Positions 21,832 to 29,399 of a stretch of DNA of 34,195 nt are shown in pieces. Each line of letters starts with the position of its first letter. The stretch's first letter is position 1. Source of the DNA: a bacterium (GTDB taxonomy: Bacteria > Cyanobacteriota > Vampirovibrionia > Gastranaerophilales > Gastranaerophilaceae); NCBI GenBank assembly GCA_017633675.1, contig JAGBOW010000105.1, forward strand, positions 1 through 34,195, given 5' to 3'. The notes beneath the pieces are model-generated. The model did no database searches. It saw only the letters and a list, made by a program, of their open reading frames with translations, and had not been told where the DNA came from. The translations under genes and the position numbers were made by a program.

Positions 21832-23094
21832 ATGAAGAAGATTTTGTACGTATTAATCCTTACTCTTATTACATCTTGCCCCGTAAAATGCGAAGATGCA
21901 ATTTTACTTGAAGAAAATATAGTACATGAAGAAACCGTAATACAAGATGAAGGGCTTGTTCCTGATGAAGCCGTACTTGATGTTGATATTCCGCACGAAG
22001 AACTTTTTGAAATACGTGAAATTCCTGATATAAGCAAACCTCAAAAATTCGAAACATATACATTTAAAGAACGGGTTTCAAAGGGAGTTGAAGATGTTTA
22101 TAAATTGCAAATTGAAAATACAAGAGTTCCGTCATGCCTTTTAAAAGATCAATTAACAAAAAAATTTGACAAAGGTCCTGTAGAAAGTGTTCATATCTGG
22201 ACGGGTTTAAAGATGAATATGTCGGAAGATATTCGGGAAAACGGTGATAACAACACAACCTTCAGAATGAACGTTATTAACAACTTTATTGACGGAAAAT
22301 TCAGAGGCGGTAAAGAAAATTTCAGAATAATGCTTGATACAACCCCGCAGAATAATGTTTCTTTTATGCAATATCTTTTTCAGGATTTGTATGTTGATAC
22401 AAAGCGGATTCCTCATCACAGAATTTTAATAGGAAATTCCCGTCCGAGTGTAGGTTATGAAGGTTCAGGCTCTGCATACACTCTGCCTTTCGCAAGTCGT
22501 TCCCAAATTGCAAGAAATTTCGGTACTGTTCGAAAATTCGGGGTAAGAGTTATGGGCAATTATCCTTTAATTGATTACGATTTAGGCGGATTTAGTTCGG
22601 ACACTTATTTTACGGAATTTTTTCCCGGAGCTGAATTTGACGGCTGGGTAAATATCAAACCTTTAGCAAAAACTGACGGAAAATACGGAATTTTAAAACT
22701 TGGAGGCGGTATTGCAACAGGCAAAAGACATGGTGAGGATTTTACGGTCAGCAGTGCATATGTCGGATATGAATATAAAAAATTTAGAATTAAAGCCGAA
22801 TATGCAAACGCAAACGGTTCAAACGGCTTATCCGGTTTTACGACAAAAAACCGTCAGGGTTGGACTGTTACGGCTTATTATCTTATAAATAAAAAACTTG
22901 AAGCAATTGTCAGATATGATGAATTTGATCCCGATAAAAGTATCGGCAATAACAATAAACGTGAATATACCGCAGGCTTGAGCTGGTATATAAAAGGACA
23001 GGCGCTAAAACTTATCCTAAACTACGTTTTCTGCCAAAATCAGGCAGCTTCAGACAGCCACAGAATTGTACTCGGTATGCAAATTGCATTATAA
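21832..23094 (+). CDS. Outer-membrane porin, OprP-like
   Basis: 420 residues. Signal peptide at about 1-20 (KKILYVLILTLITSCPVKC), then an acidic segment rich in Glu/Asp/Val (about 21-75), then a beta-barrel. The barrel is visible as alternating strands with Gly/Tyr/aromatic girdles: FRMNVINNFIDGKFRGGKEN, ILKLGGGIATGKRHG, YVGYEYKKFRIKAEYANANG, WTVTAYYLINKKLEAIVRYD, YTAGLSWYIKGQALKLILNY, and a final strand ending RIVLGMQIAL. The last block is the signature of phosphate-selective porins O and P. It gives passage through the outer membrane for anions or small solutes; no lysine ladder is clear enough to say phosphate. There is no SD before the ATG and a -10-like TATTCT 8 nt upstream. Strong sign of a diderm. 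Confidence 0.82.
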   Translation: MKKILYVLILTLITSCPVKCEDAILLEENIVHEETVIQDEGLVPDEAVLDVDIPHEELFEIREIPDISKPQKFETYTFKERVSKGVEDVYKLQIENTRVPSCLLKDQLTKKFDKGPVESVHIWTGLKMNMSEDIRENGDNNTTFRMNVINNFIDGKFRGGKENFRIMLDTTPQNNVSFMQYLFQDLYVDTKRIPHHRILIGNSRPSVGYEGSGSAYTLPFASRSQIARNFGTVRKFGVRVMGNYPLIDYDLGGFSSDTYFTEFFPGAEFDGWVNIKPLAKTDGKYGILKLGGGIATGKRHGEDFTVSSAYVGYEYKKFRIKAEYANANGSNGLSGFTTKNRQGWTVTAYYLINKKLEAIVRYDEFDPDKSIGNNNKREYTAGLSWYIKGQALKLILNYVFCQNQAASDSHRIVLGMQIAL

Positions 23095-23104
23095 AAAATT
23101 AGTT

Positions 23105-23245
23105 TTATTTATTAATAATTGCATAAATTTCTGCTAATTTACCCGATTTGTTATTCTTAAATTTAATTTCCTTTTTAGATTCTGCGGGAGTAAATTCTGA
23201 TTTTTGATAATTAATCAAATAACGCATAAATTCCGGACTAAACAT
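23105..23245 (-). CDS. Small hypothetical protein (46 residues)
   Basis: MFSPEFMRYLINYQKSEFTP, then a Lys/Glu/Asn-rich tail ending AIINK and TAA. A good RBS (GAAGGAAAGG) lies 6-8 nt before the ATG on the minus strand. Its stop is about 10 nt from the porin stop. It has no membrane span, no Cys pairs and no family that I recognise. The codon use matches its neighbours and no repeat overlaps it, which supports a real gene, but a chance frame of this length cannot be excluded. Confidence 0.45.
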   Translation of the reverse strand: MFSPEFMRYLINYQKSEFTPAESKKEIKFKNNKSGKLAEIYAIINK

Positions 23246-23344
23246 ACAAACACCTTTCCTTCACATATATATAAAGGATTTTGATTAAAAATTTTTGCTA
23301 ATATTTTCAGAAATATTTACAATAGTTAACTAAAATGATTATGT

Positions 23345-23465
23345 TTCTGAAAGCAGGTTGAGGATAGTCGGATATTGGAGGAGGGTAAGAGGGTTAGAGG
23401 AATAGTCTTTTAACATAGATTTAAATGGCGATAGGACGATGGGGCGATAAGGCCGTATCGTTTAA
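23345..23465. repeat. Repeat cluster upstream of the MITE-like element
   Basis: From the minus strand: CGATACGGCCTTATCGCCCC and further octamer units (23427-23462), a TTTAAATCTATG spacer, then 8-nt steps CTCTAACC, CTCTTACC, CTCCTCCA. The layout copies that in nadB and nadC, in the opposite direction relative to the following gene. Confidence 0.75.
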
Positions 23466-23667
23466 TTTAAAAAATACACCATAAAAACACATCAAAATAA
23501 ATATTTTGATGTGTTTTGTTCTAACATATACATTTTACAATATTTTTCACGATTTGTCCAGTCCTCAAAATGATGTATTTTTCAATTTTTAGGGTGGTGA
23601 AAATCAGCACTATTCTTTGTTTTCCAGAATAATACATCATAATATTTATTATGGTGTATTTTTTAAA
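23466..23667. mobile_element. MITE-like element with 19-bp terminal inverted repeats
   Basis: TTTAAAAAATACACCATAA (23466-23484) is matched perfectly by its reverse complement at 23649-23667, giving a 202-bp non-coding element. It contains a 15-bp perfect hairpin (23484-23498 with 23503-23517) and an inner copy of a TIR-like sequence (AATACATCATAAT, 23626-23640), which folds with the right TIR into a hairpin with a T run. TTAA occurs at both tips and may be a target duplication. No transposase is in it. The pilin RBS starts a few bases after it. Confidence 0.65.
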
Positions 23668-23682
23668 AGAAAGGAAGGACAT

Positions 23683-24585
23683 ATGAAAAATTTGAAAACA
23701 CTTGTAGAATCACAGTTCCCTCTCCTTGGGAGAGGGTTAGGGAGAGGGGGAGATAAGAAATCCGCCTTCACTCTTGCGGAAGTATTAATTACACTTGGTG
23801 TAATCGGAGTTGTTGCATCGATAACAATATCTGCTTTAGTTAAACATTATCAAAAAATAACATGGACTAATCAACTGAAAACTAATTATTCTTTATTAAA
23901 TCAAGGATTTCAAAAAATGATGGCAGATGACGGGGTACAAAATATTGGAGATACAGAAGTATGGTTATCTATACCTCAAGTAAGACGTCCTTGGGGTACC
24001 ATAGAACCATTCATGGACAGTAGTAGTGATATTGAGATTTGTACTACTTTTTATAACAATTTAGGAAAATATTTCCAAATTTCTAAAATAGGAAAATTGT
24101 CTAATTATGAATATAAGAGAATTACTGGTTCATCATTAGGAATATATAATAATGAAGCTATTATACTTAATAACGGAGCTATAATTTTTAATTATGAATT
24201 TAGAATGCCTGAAATTCCCTCTATGGAATATTGTAAGCAAGTTCACCAACTGGGCGGACACATGTGCGCATATTCCGGAATCTTTGATATTGATATAAAC
24301 GGTCAAAAAGGACCAAATATTCTCGGTAGAGATATATTTCATTTCTATATATCAGAATTAGGCATTATCATACCAGATGGGGGGAATGATTATGCAATAT
24401 ATAGACAATGCAGTTATAGAAACTGTGATCCTAGCGAGTTAGGTATTTGGAAAACCAATAATTCGGAATATGAATTTTCTTTATGCGATTCTAAGGGTAG
24501 AGATTCCAGCAATCAAGCTCATCCAAATGGTTATGGTTGTTCCGGCTTACTTATCGACCAATTAAACTGGAAAATGAATTATTAG
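23683..24585 (+). CDS. Pseudopilin with a repeat-extended leader
   Basis: 300 residues; type IV/II pseudopilin. The hydrophobic helix AFTLAEVLITLGVIGVVASI follows a 28-residue leader, with Glu+5 after the cleaved A/F junction. The -1 residue is Ala rather than Gly. Prepilin peptidase should cut there. Inside the leader, codons for about residues 17-24 (PLLGRGLG) lie in the CCCTCTCC…GGGAGAGGG repeat. The other full pilin has only seven leader residues. The head contains paired Cys residues, IDINGQKGPNILGRDIF and a C-terminal GYGCSGLLIDQLNWKMNY. The ATG at 23683 follows AAGGAAGG; an upstream in-frame ATG (23617) lies inside the MITE-like element and is rejected. It ends in TAG, followed by a terminator. 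Role: minor pilin, secretion or DNA uptake. Confidence 0.85.
   Translation: MKNLKTLVESQFPLLGRGLGRGGDKKSAFTLAEVLITLGVIGVVASITISALVKHYQKITWTNQLKTNYSLLNQGFQKMMADDGVQNIGDTEVWLSIPQVRRPWGTIEPFMDSSSDIEICTTFYNNLGKYFQISKIGKLSNYEYKRITGSSLGIYNNEAIILNNGAIIFNYEFRMPEIPSMEYCKQVHQLGGHMCAYSGIFDIDINGQKGPNILGRDIFHFYISELGIIIPDGGNDYAIYRQCSYRNCDPSELGIWKTNNSEYEFSLCDSKGRDSSNQAHPNGYGCSGLLIDQLNWKMNY
23717..23752 (+). repeat. CCCTCTCCTTGGGAGAGGG repeat in the pilin leader
   Basis: TCCCTCTCC, then TTGGGAGAGGG and TTAGGGAGAGGGGG: a palindromic repeat read in frame as PLLGRGLGRGG between the start codon and the pilin cleavage site. Confidence 0.75.
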
Positions 24586-24608
24586 TCATCTGTTAAAGAA
24601 AATTTGTC

Positions 24609-24646
24609 ATCGCGGATTTGTGTAAACAAATTCCGCGATCTTTTTT
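24609..24646 (+). terminator. Terminator after the second pseudopilin
   Basis: ATCGCGGATTTGT (24609-24621), GTAA loop, ACAAATTCCGCGAT (24626-24639; one bulged base), then a run of T's. Confidence 0.85.
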
Positions 24647-24734
24647 ATTTTAACAATACAGATTGCGCAACAAGTGCGCGATGACAAATAATTTTAAATT
24701 GATAACGACTTATACACTTATTTGTTTCTTCCCC

Positions 24735-24895
24735 GATACGGTCTTATCGCCCTATAGCCCTATCGTCCTATCGCCATTTAAAATGATAAAAACCCTCCGT
24801 CACTTCGTGCCACCTCCCTTAAAAGGGAGGCTTTTAGCTTTCTTATGCTCCTACGCTCTTATCCACCTATAATCCCTATCGCCACTTTAAATCAG
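24735..24895. repeat. Intergenic repeat cluster between the pilin and PHP genes
   Basis: The 385-nt gap (24586-24970) has no gene. It holds GATACGGTCTTATCGCCC with ATCGCCCT-type units (24735-24779), then CACCTCCC/GGGAGG palindrome (24809-24830), then further 8-nt steps (CTTATGCT, CCTACGCT, CTTATCCA). Frames that stay open here are only repeat-derived peptides. Confidence 0.8.
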
Positions 24896-24970
24896 CAAAC
24901 TAAAGTCTACGTATCTATTTGTCTACAACTATTGTCAATTTTAAGGGGTGCACTTCAATTATGCCCAAAT

Positions 24971-25825
24971 TTACGCCAAATCTATCCTTTTCTTTTCCTC
25001 TAAAAGTTTGTCATAAACCCATTCGGGAACGAAGTTTTTACCTAATATGATTTGTCCGTTCATAATATTCGGGCAGTGGAAATCCGAACCACCCGTTACA
25101 ATCAGTCCCAATTCCTCCGCCATTGACGAAAAATATTCCACACAGGCAGGTGAATGTTTTCTATGATACGCCTCAATTCCTCTCAAACCGTATTGCATCA
25201 ATTCTTTTATTAAATTTTCCGCTATATCCAAATCGTGCGGGTGGGCAATTACAGGAATTCCACCTGCGTCATATATAATTTCAACGGCATCATGAGGAGA
25301 AACTGTTTTTCTCTGAACATAAACAGGCGATTCATCATTGATATATTTTGCATAAGCGTCCATAACACTATGCGTTCCTCCCGCATTTGTTATAGCTTTT
25401 GCAATATGCGGACGTCCGATACTTCCGCCTTCCGCAACCTGTTTTTTTATATCATCAAGTTTTATCTTTATACCCTCTTTCTTTGACAATAAAGATATAA
25501 TCTCTTTTGTTTGTTTAATACGAGCCTGTTGCTGTTGTTTCAACATCTCTTTAAAATCACTGTTATTAACGTCCATAAAATATCCCAAAATATGGACTTC
25601 GTTATTTTTATACAACGTATTAACTTCAATACCGCATATAATTTCAAGTTTATCTTCAAGATTTTTTTCTTTTATATAATTTTTTGCGACATCATAGGAC
25701 AGAATATTGTCATGATCTGTCAAAGCAATTACCTGAAGCCCGACATCAATTGCGGTGTCGACTATTTTTTCGGGCGAAAACACACCGTCCGAAAAATAGG
25801 TATGTATATGAAAATCACCTTTCAT
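24971..25825 (-). CDS. PHP-domain phosphatase (RNase AM/TrpH-like)
   Basis: 284 residues. The PHP metal-site motifs are complete: DFHIHTYFSDGVFSPEK (HxH and Asp), VIALTDHDNILSYD, EIICGIEVNTLY, the His in NNEVHILGYF, GRPHIAKAI, PVIAHPHDLDI, and VTGGSDFHCPN. This is the layout of the YciV/TrpH family, which removes phosphate from 3',5'-nucleoside bisphosphates and acts as a 5'-3' exonuclease on RNA ends. It is the third gene of the rny-ymdB-PHP operon and starts inside the end of ymdB (11-nt overlap, RBS GGAAGAGGAAA). The context suggests a role in RNA turnover next to RNase Y. Family sure; exact substrate inferred. Confidence 0.87.
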   Translation of the reverse strand: MKGDFHIHTYFSDGVFSPEKIVDTAIDVGLQVIALTDHDNILSYDVAKNYIKEKNLEDKLEIICGIEVNTLYKNNEVHILGYFMDVNNSDFKEMLKQQQQARIKQTKEIISLLSKKEGIKIKLDDIKKQVAEGGSIGRPHIAKAITNAGGTHSVMDAYAKYINDESPVYVQRKTVSPHDAVEIIYDAGGIPVIAHPHDLDIAENLIKELMQYGLRGIEAYHRKHSPACVEYFSSMAEELGLIVTGGSDFHCPNIMNGQIILGKNFVPEWVYDKLLEEKKRIDLA

Positions 25826-26747
25826 TTTCCTCTTCCTTTTTATTTTTATCTGCTAACTCAAAAATTCTTCTTATTGAAACGGCATGCCCTGATACTTTAT
25901 CAATTTCGACCTCAACAGCATTAATTTGGACGACATTACCGTCAGCTACATCATAACGTTCGGGTACAACAGTCGTAAAGCGATTAACGGAAGTTTTGTA
26001 ATCCATACCGATTACACCATCTTTAGCTCCGCAAAAACCGGCATCTGTAATATATGCCATATTATTAATAATCTGTTCATCAGCGGTTTGAACATGTGTA
26101 TGAGTACCAAAAAACGCACTCACACACAATTCCGAACAAAATTTCGCAAAACAGACTTTTTCTGCTGTAGCTTCTGCGTGAAAATCCATAATCACAATCG
26201 GGGTAATATCTTTTAATCGTTTAATTTCTTCCGCAACGACCGTCCATTGAGAGTCTACAGGGCTCATAAATACCCTTCCCAGTGCATTTATAACCCCGAT
26301 TTTTGTACCGTCATGGAGTTCAAAAACACGACTTCCCTGACCTTGAGTATCCTCGGGGTAATTAAACGGGCGAATAAGTTTTTCCGCCCCGTTGATGTAG
26401 TTAAAAATTTCTTTTTTATCCCAGATATGGTTGCCTGAAGTCATACAGTCAATACCGTATTCTGATAAATCGTTATAATTTTTTTCGGTTAAACCAAAAC
26501 CGTGAGATGCATTTTCGACATTGGCAATTATAAAATTGAAAGTTGAAAGTTGAAAGTTGAAAATTAAGGGTTGACAGTCTATAGTTGAAAAACTTTCCAC
26601 TTTCAATTTTCCACTTTCCGCTGTTTGGAACTTTCCACTTTCAACTTTCAACTTTCCACTTAAATAATCCCGCACGGCAAAACGTCCAGGCCTGCCGACC
26701 AGATCACCAAAGAACAATATTTTTACTGTATTATTGTTATTTGCCAT
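25815..26747 (-). CDS. ymdB: YmdB-family metallophosphoesterase with repeat-derived insert
   Basis: 310 residues; relatives are about 260-265. The metal-binding motifs are kept: VKILFFGDLVGRPGR, IIANVENASHGFGL, CMTSGNHIWDKKEI, INALGRVFM, VIMDFHAEATAEKV, FFGTHTHVQTADE, ITDAGFCGAKDGVIGMDY. YmdB proteins hydrolyse 2',3'-cyclic nucleotides and affect biofilm and sporulation choices in Bacillus. Residues of about 30-71 (SGKLKVESGKF … STFN) are an insert of heptamer repeats between the first helix and the second strand. It is read through both inverted arms with no stop. The gene follows rny, as in Bacillus (ymdA-ymdB); no good SD exists, so it may depend on coupling. The gene overlaps PHP by 11 nt. 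Confidence 0.9.
   Translation of the reverse strand: MANNNNTVKILFFGDLVGRPGRFAVRDYLSGKLKVESGKFQTAESGKLKVESFSTIDCQPLIFNFQLSTFNFIIANVENASHGFGLTEKNYNDLSEYGIDCMTSGNHIWDKKEIFNYINGAEKLIRPFNYPEDTQGQGSRVFELHDGTKIGVINALGRVFMSPVDSQWTVVAEEIKRLKDITPIVIMDFHAEATAEKVCFAKFCSELCVSAFFGTHTHVQTADEQIINNMAYITDAGFCGAKDGVIGMDYKTSVNRFTTVVPERYDVADGNVVQINAVEVEIDKVSGHAVSIRRIFELADKNKKEEENER
26535..26664. repeat. Heptamer hairpin arrays inside ymdB
   Basis: Plus-strand blocks: TTGAAAG units (26536-26563), CTTTCCACTTTCAATTTTCC (26593-26619) and CTTTCCACTTTCAACTTTCA (26631-26662). They form inverted arms within the coding sequence. Confidence 0.9.
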
Positions 26748-26759
26748 TTTTTGCTACCG

Positions 26760-26871
26760 TGAAATGTGAAACGTAAAAAGTGAAAAGTCCTTTAAACTCG
26801 CTTCGCTCGAAAATATTTTTTGCACGAAGTACCAATATAGACATTTCACCTCTCACTTTTCACTTCTCACT
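26760..26871. repeat. Inverted heptamer arrays between rny and ymdB
   Basis: Left arm GTGAAAT, GTGAAAC, GTAAAAA, GTGAAAA; right arm CATTTCA, CCTCTCA, CTTTTCA, CTTCTCA. The centre contains TCGCTTCGCTCGA. It ends at the last codon of the rny frame. Confidence 0.8.
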
Positions 26872-27054
26872 TTATTTCGCTATTTCCGTTGTCCTGAACT
26901 CTCTTACAACCGTTACTCTGATTTGTCCGGGGTAATCAAGTTCATCTTCTATACGTTTTGCAACATCTCTTGCAAGTTTTTGTGATGCCAAATCATCAAA
27001 TCTTTCAGCTTCAACAATAATTCTGACCTCACGACCTGCCTGAACCGCAAACTA
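26872..27054 (-). other. C-terminal part of rny beyond an in-frame TAG
   Basis: Starting at the TAG (27054-27052, read on the minus strand), the same frame runs 59 more sense codons to TAA at 26874-26872. It reads [20 protein letters not shown] … [19 protein letters not shown]. The first block is the strictly conserved 'AxAIQAGREVR' of RNase Y C-termini. So this is coding sequence, not chance. With the TAG read as one residue the protein would be 506 residues, the family's usual length. Confidence 0.9.
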
Positions 27055-28392
27055 CTGTTTTATGCCTTCATAACTGTTTACGATTTCTTCGATTTTTTGC
27101 AAACGTTTGATGTAAATTTCCAAAGTATCACGTCTTGCACCCGGTCTGCCTGCAGAAATTGCATCAGCAACTTTGACTAATACCGCTTCAATTGTATTTG
27201 CTACAACGTCATCATGGTGAGCTTCAATTGCATGAACAACTTCCGATCTTTCACCATATCTTGTGGCAAGTTCTACACCAAGCTGAATATGTGTACCCTC
27301 TTGAGTTTGGTCAACGGCTTTTCCGATATCATGTAATAAACCCGCACGTTTTGCTGTTTTTTCATCAGCACCTATTTCAGCGGCAAGCATGCCTGCAATA
27401 TGACCGACTTCAAGAGAATGTTTCAAAACATTCTGACCGTAACTTGTTCTGTAATATAAACGGCCTAATGTTTTAATAAGCTCTTTATTCAAGCCCATAA
27501 CACCCATTTCAAGTGCTGCGTTTTCACCTTCCGTCCAAATTTTCTTATCAATTTCTTCCTGAGCTTTTTCAACCATTTCTTCAATACGGACAGGGTGAAT
27601 TCTGCCGTCTACAATAAGTTTTTCAAGCGCAAGTTTTGCAATTTCACGTCTTACGGGGTCAAAACTTGATAATACAACGGCTTCGGGAGTATCATCAATG
27701 ATTAAATCGACACCTGTCAATGTTTCCAATGCTCTGATATTGCGGCCTTCACGACCTATGATACGGCCTTTCATTTCGTCATTCGGAAGTGCTACAACCG
27801 AAACAGTAGTTTCAACAACCTGCTCAATCATACATCTTTGCATTGTTGTTGAAAGAATTTCTTTTGATTTTTCAAGAGAAATTTCTTTTATTTTGGCTTC
27901 ATTTTCACGAATTAACTGCATTTGTTCCTGAGCCAAATCATGCTTTAACTGTTCAAGAAGCATATTTTTTGCATCTTCTGCAGACATGCCGGAAATTCTT
28001 TCAAGTTCTGTCGTCTGCTTTTGAACAATCTCTGCCAAATAGTCTTCTTTTTCAAGTAATTCATCAATTTTTCTTTGAGCCTGCAGGTCTTTTTCGGTAT
28101 ATTCCTGAATTTTATCTTCAAGCATATCCTCTCTTTTAGCTAACTTCTGTTCCTGTCTTGCAAGTTCCTGCCTGCGTTCTCTTTCTTCTTCGTTAAGTTT
28201 TTCCCTGTCATTTTGCAATTCTTCGATTGCTTTAATTCTTGCTTCTTTTAAAAGAAGTTTTTCTTTTTCTTCCAATGCTTGTTTATCTTTTTCAACAGAC
28301 TGAAGCATGGATTTAGCCTTGCTTTGCTGGACAATCAGCGCAGCGATTAAAGCTATTACCGCAATAATCGCAATAATTAATTTAAAGTCCAT
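27052..28392 (-). CDS. rny: Ribonuclease Y, ended early by an in-frame TAG
   Basis: 446 residues to the TAG (usual length about 510-520). RNase Y starts mRNA decay by endonucleolytic cleavage at the membrane. N-terminal membrane anchor (residues 4-21, [18 protein letters not shown]), a long coiled coil rich in Glu/Lys/Arg (about 25-190), KH domain ([19 protein letters not shown] at 219-237), and HD domain ([12 protein letters not shown], then H354-D355 in GLLHDIGKA, and AHHDD at 391-395). All catalytic residues precede the stop. The lost part is the C-terminal domain. The first gene of an rny-ymdB-PHP operon. Its promoter lies in 28393-28590, which also has a CCCGATA/TATCGGG hairpin (28436-28458). 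TAG ends other genes here, so this is not a changed code in general. Confidence 0.9.
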   Translation of the reverse strand: MDFKLIIAIIAVIALIAALIVQQSKAKSMLQSVEKDKQALEEKEKLLLKEARIKAIEELQNDREKLNEEERERRQELARQEQKLAKREDMLEDKIQEYTEKDLQAQRKIDELLEKEDYLAEIVQKQTTELERISGMSAEDAKNMLLEQLKHDLAQEQMQLIRENEAKIKEISLEKSKEILSTTMQRCMIEQVVETTVSVVALPNDEMKGRIIGREGRNIRALETLTGVDLIIDDTPEAVVLSSFDPVRREIAKLALEKLIVDGRIHPVRIEEMVEKAQEEIDKKIWTEGENAALEMGVMGLNKELIKTLGRLYYRTSYGQNVLKHSLEVGHIAGMLAAEIGADEKTAKRAGLLHDIGKAVDQTQEGTHIQLGVELATRYGERSEVVHAIEAHHDDVVANTIEAVLVKVADAISAGRPGARRDTLEIYIKRLQKIEEIVNSYEGIKQ

Positions 28393-28590
28393 AAAGTACC
28401 TTATCCTTTTCTATTTTTTAATAATACACACAATGCCCGATACATTTATCCTATCGGGTTTTCAACTATGAAGTTAATCATACGAAAATCATTGCATATA
28501 TTTCCAAAAAATATTTACTACTACATCTGATAATATAGTAGCATGTTTTCTTTTTTTTGTATAGAGGATTTTTAAAATATTAAAATAACT

Positions 28591-29286
28591 TTATTTTTTT
28601 AGGCTCTTATAAAGCTTATCCAATGAATCCATACAAATACTTCTTAACCATGTCGGCAGGTTTTCGTAATATCGGGCTGTTTTTTGGGATATTGTTACAC
28701 CGTTAAACTCTGATTCAGCGCAGTTATATAGAGGTGTAACCAAGTCCTTGTGTAAAATACTTAACAAACTTAATTTGCCATCTTTTTTCTTTACTACTGT
28801 TTTATAGCCGTTTTTATATACATGCACAATTGTAACATCACCATTTGCATCAACTATTCTTGTTTTATACGGAACATAAAAATGATTAGCTTTACCAATA
28901 CGTAATGTTGCTTTATCCTGTTCAGGAATAAATTCTATATTACAATTAAATCTTTTTGGAGAGTACCAAAATACATCATGCCGGACGGAACGTCCATGCA
29001 TTAAAAAACCCATTAAATTATTTAAGCCTGCTTTATTAGGAGTTACTCTTTCGGGATAAACATGTCCGTTATCCAAATTTATAGCCGCAATTTTTCTCCC
29101 TTTTCCGTCTGTATTGTCTGTTAAAGTGAACAGTACAGGAGTTTTTCCCTCATAAGTATCAAACATTTCCCGCAAATAATCTGTACCTGTACATGTCGGG
29201 CTGTCTGCTATTTTTTTTACATCATTATCAAATATACAATGAGCACCGAATGTAAAATCATTATTAACTATTTGCGCAACTTTCAT
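28591..29286 (-). CDS. Hypothetical protein (231 residues)
   Basis: I do not recognise a family. The N-terminus (MKVAQIVNNDFTFGAHCIFD) is followed by mixed beta/alpha sequence with DNTDGKGRKIAAINLDNG and a hydrophilic middle. HVYKNGYKTVVKKKDGKLSL looks like a beta hairpin repeat of about 12 residues. The C-terminal 50 residues are helical (YYENLPTWLRSICMDSLDKL). There is no signal peptide or membrane span. Only a weak RBS (GGAAAGAA) precedes the ATG. It lies 113 nt downstream of the CheR-like gene on the same strand. Codon use matches the neighbours. Possibly an effector or envelope-related protein; no evidence beyond the context. Confidence 0.6.
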   Translation of the reverse strand: MKVAQIVNNDFTFGAHCIFDNDVKKIADSPTCTGTDYLREMFDTYEGKTPVLFTLTDNTDGKGRKIAAINLDNGHVYPERVTPNKAGLNNLMGFLMHGRSVRHDVFWYSPKRFNCNIEFIPEQDKATLRIGKANHFYVPYKTRIVDANGDVTIVHVYKNGYKTVVKKKDGKLSLLSILHKDLVTPLYNCAESEFNGVTISQKTARYYENLPTWLRSICMDSLDKLYKSLKK

Positions 29287-29399
29287 TTATAATTCTTTCC
29301 TTATAGGATATTAATTCCTAAAAATAAAAATTTTGCTGTATTTTCAAAATTTGTACAAGAAATTGTTACAAAACTTTAAAAGAATTTTATAATAATCCG

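Noticed and set aside
23617-23682. Start of the second pseudopilin at 23617
   Set aside because: This part lies inside the MITE-like element; a good RBS stands before the ATG at 23683 and the leader would be overlong.
24663-24872. A 69-residue open frame between the pilin and PHP genes
   Set aside because: Its middle is the translated ATCGCCCT array (LSPYSPIVLSP) and its end is another repeat; no RBS and no conserved feature.
27052-27054. Genome-wide recoding of TAG to an amino acid
   Set aside because: TAG ends the pilin genes at 433 and 24585 and the AbrB-like gene at 18981 at sensible positions, so it is a normal stop here.
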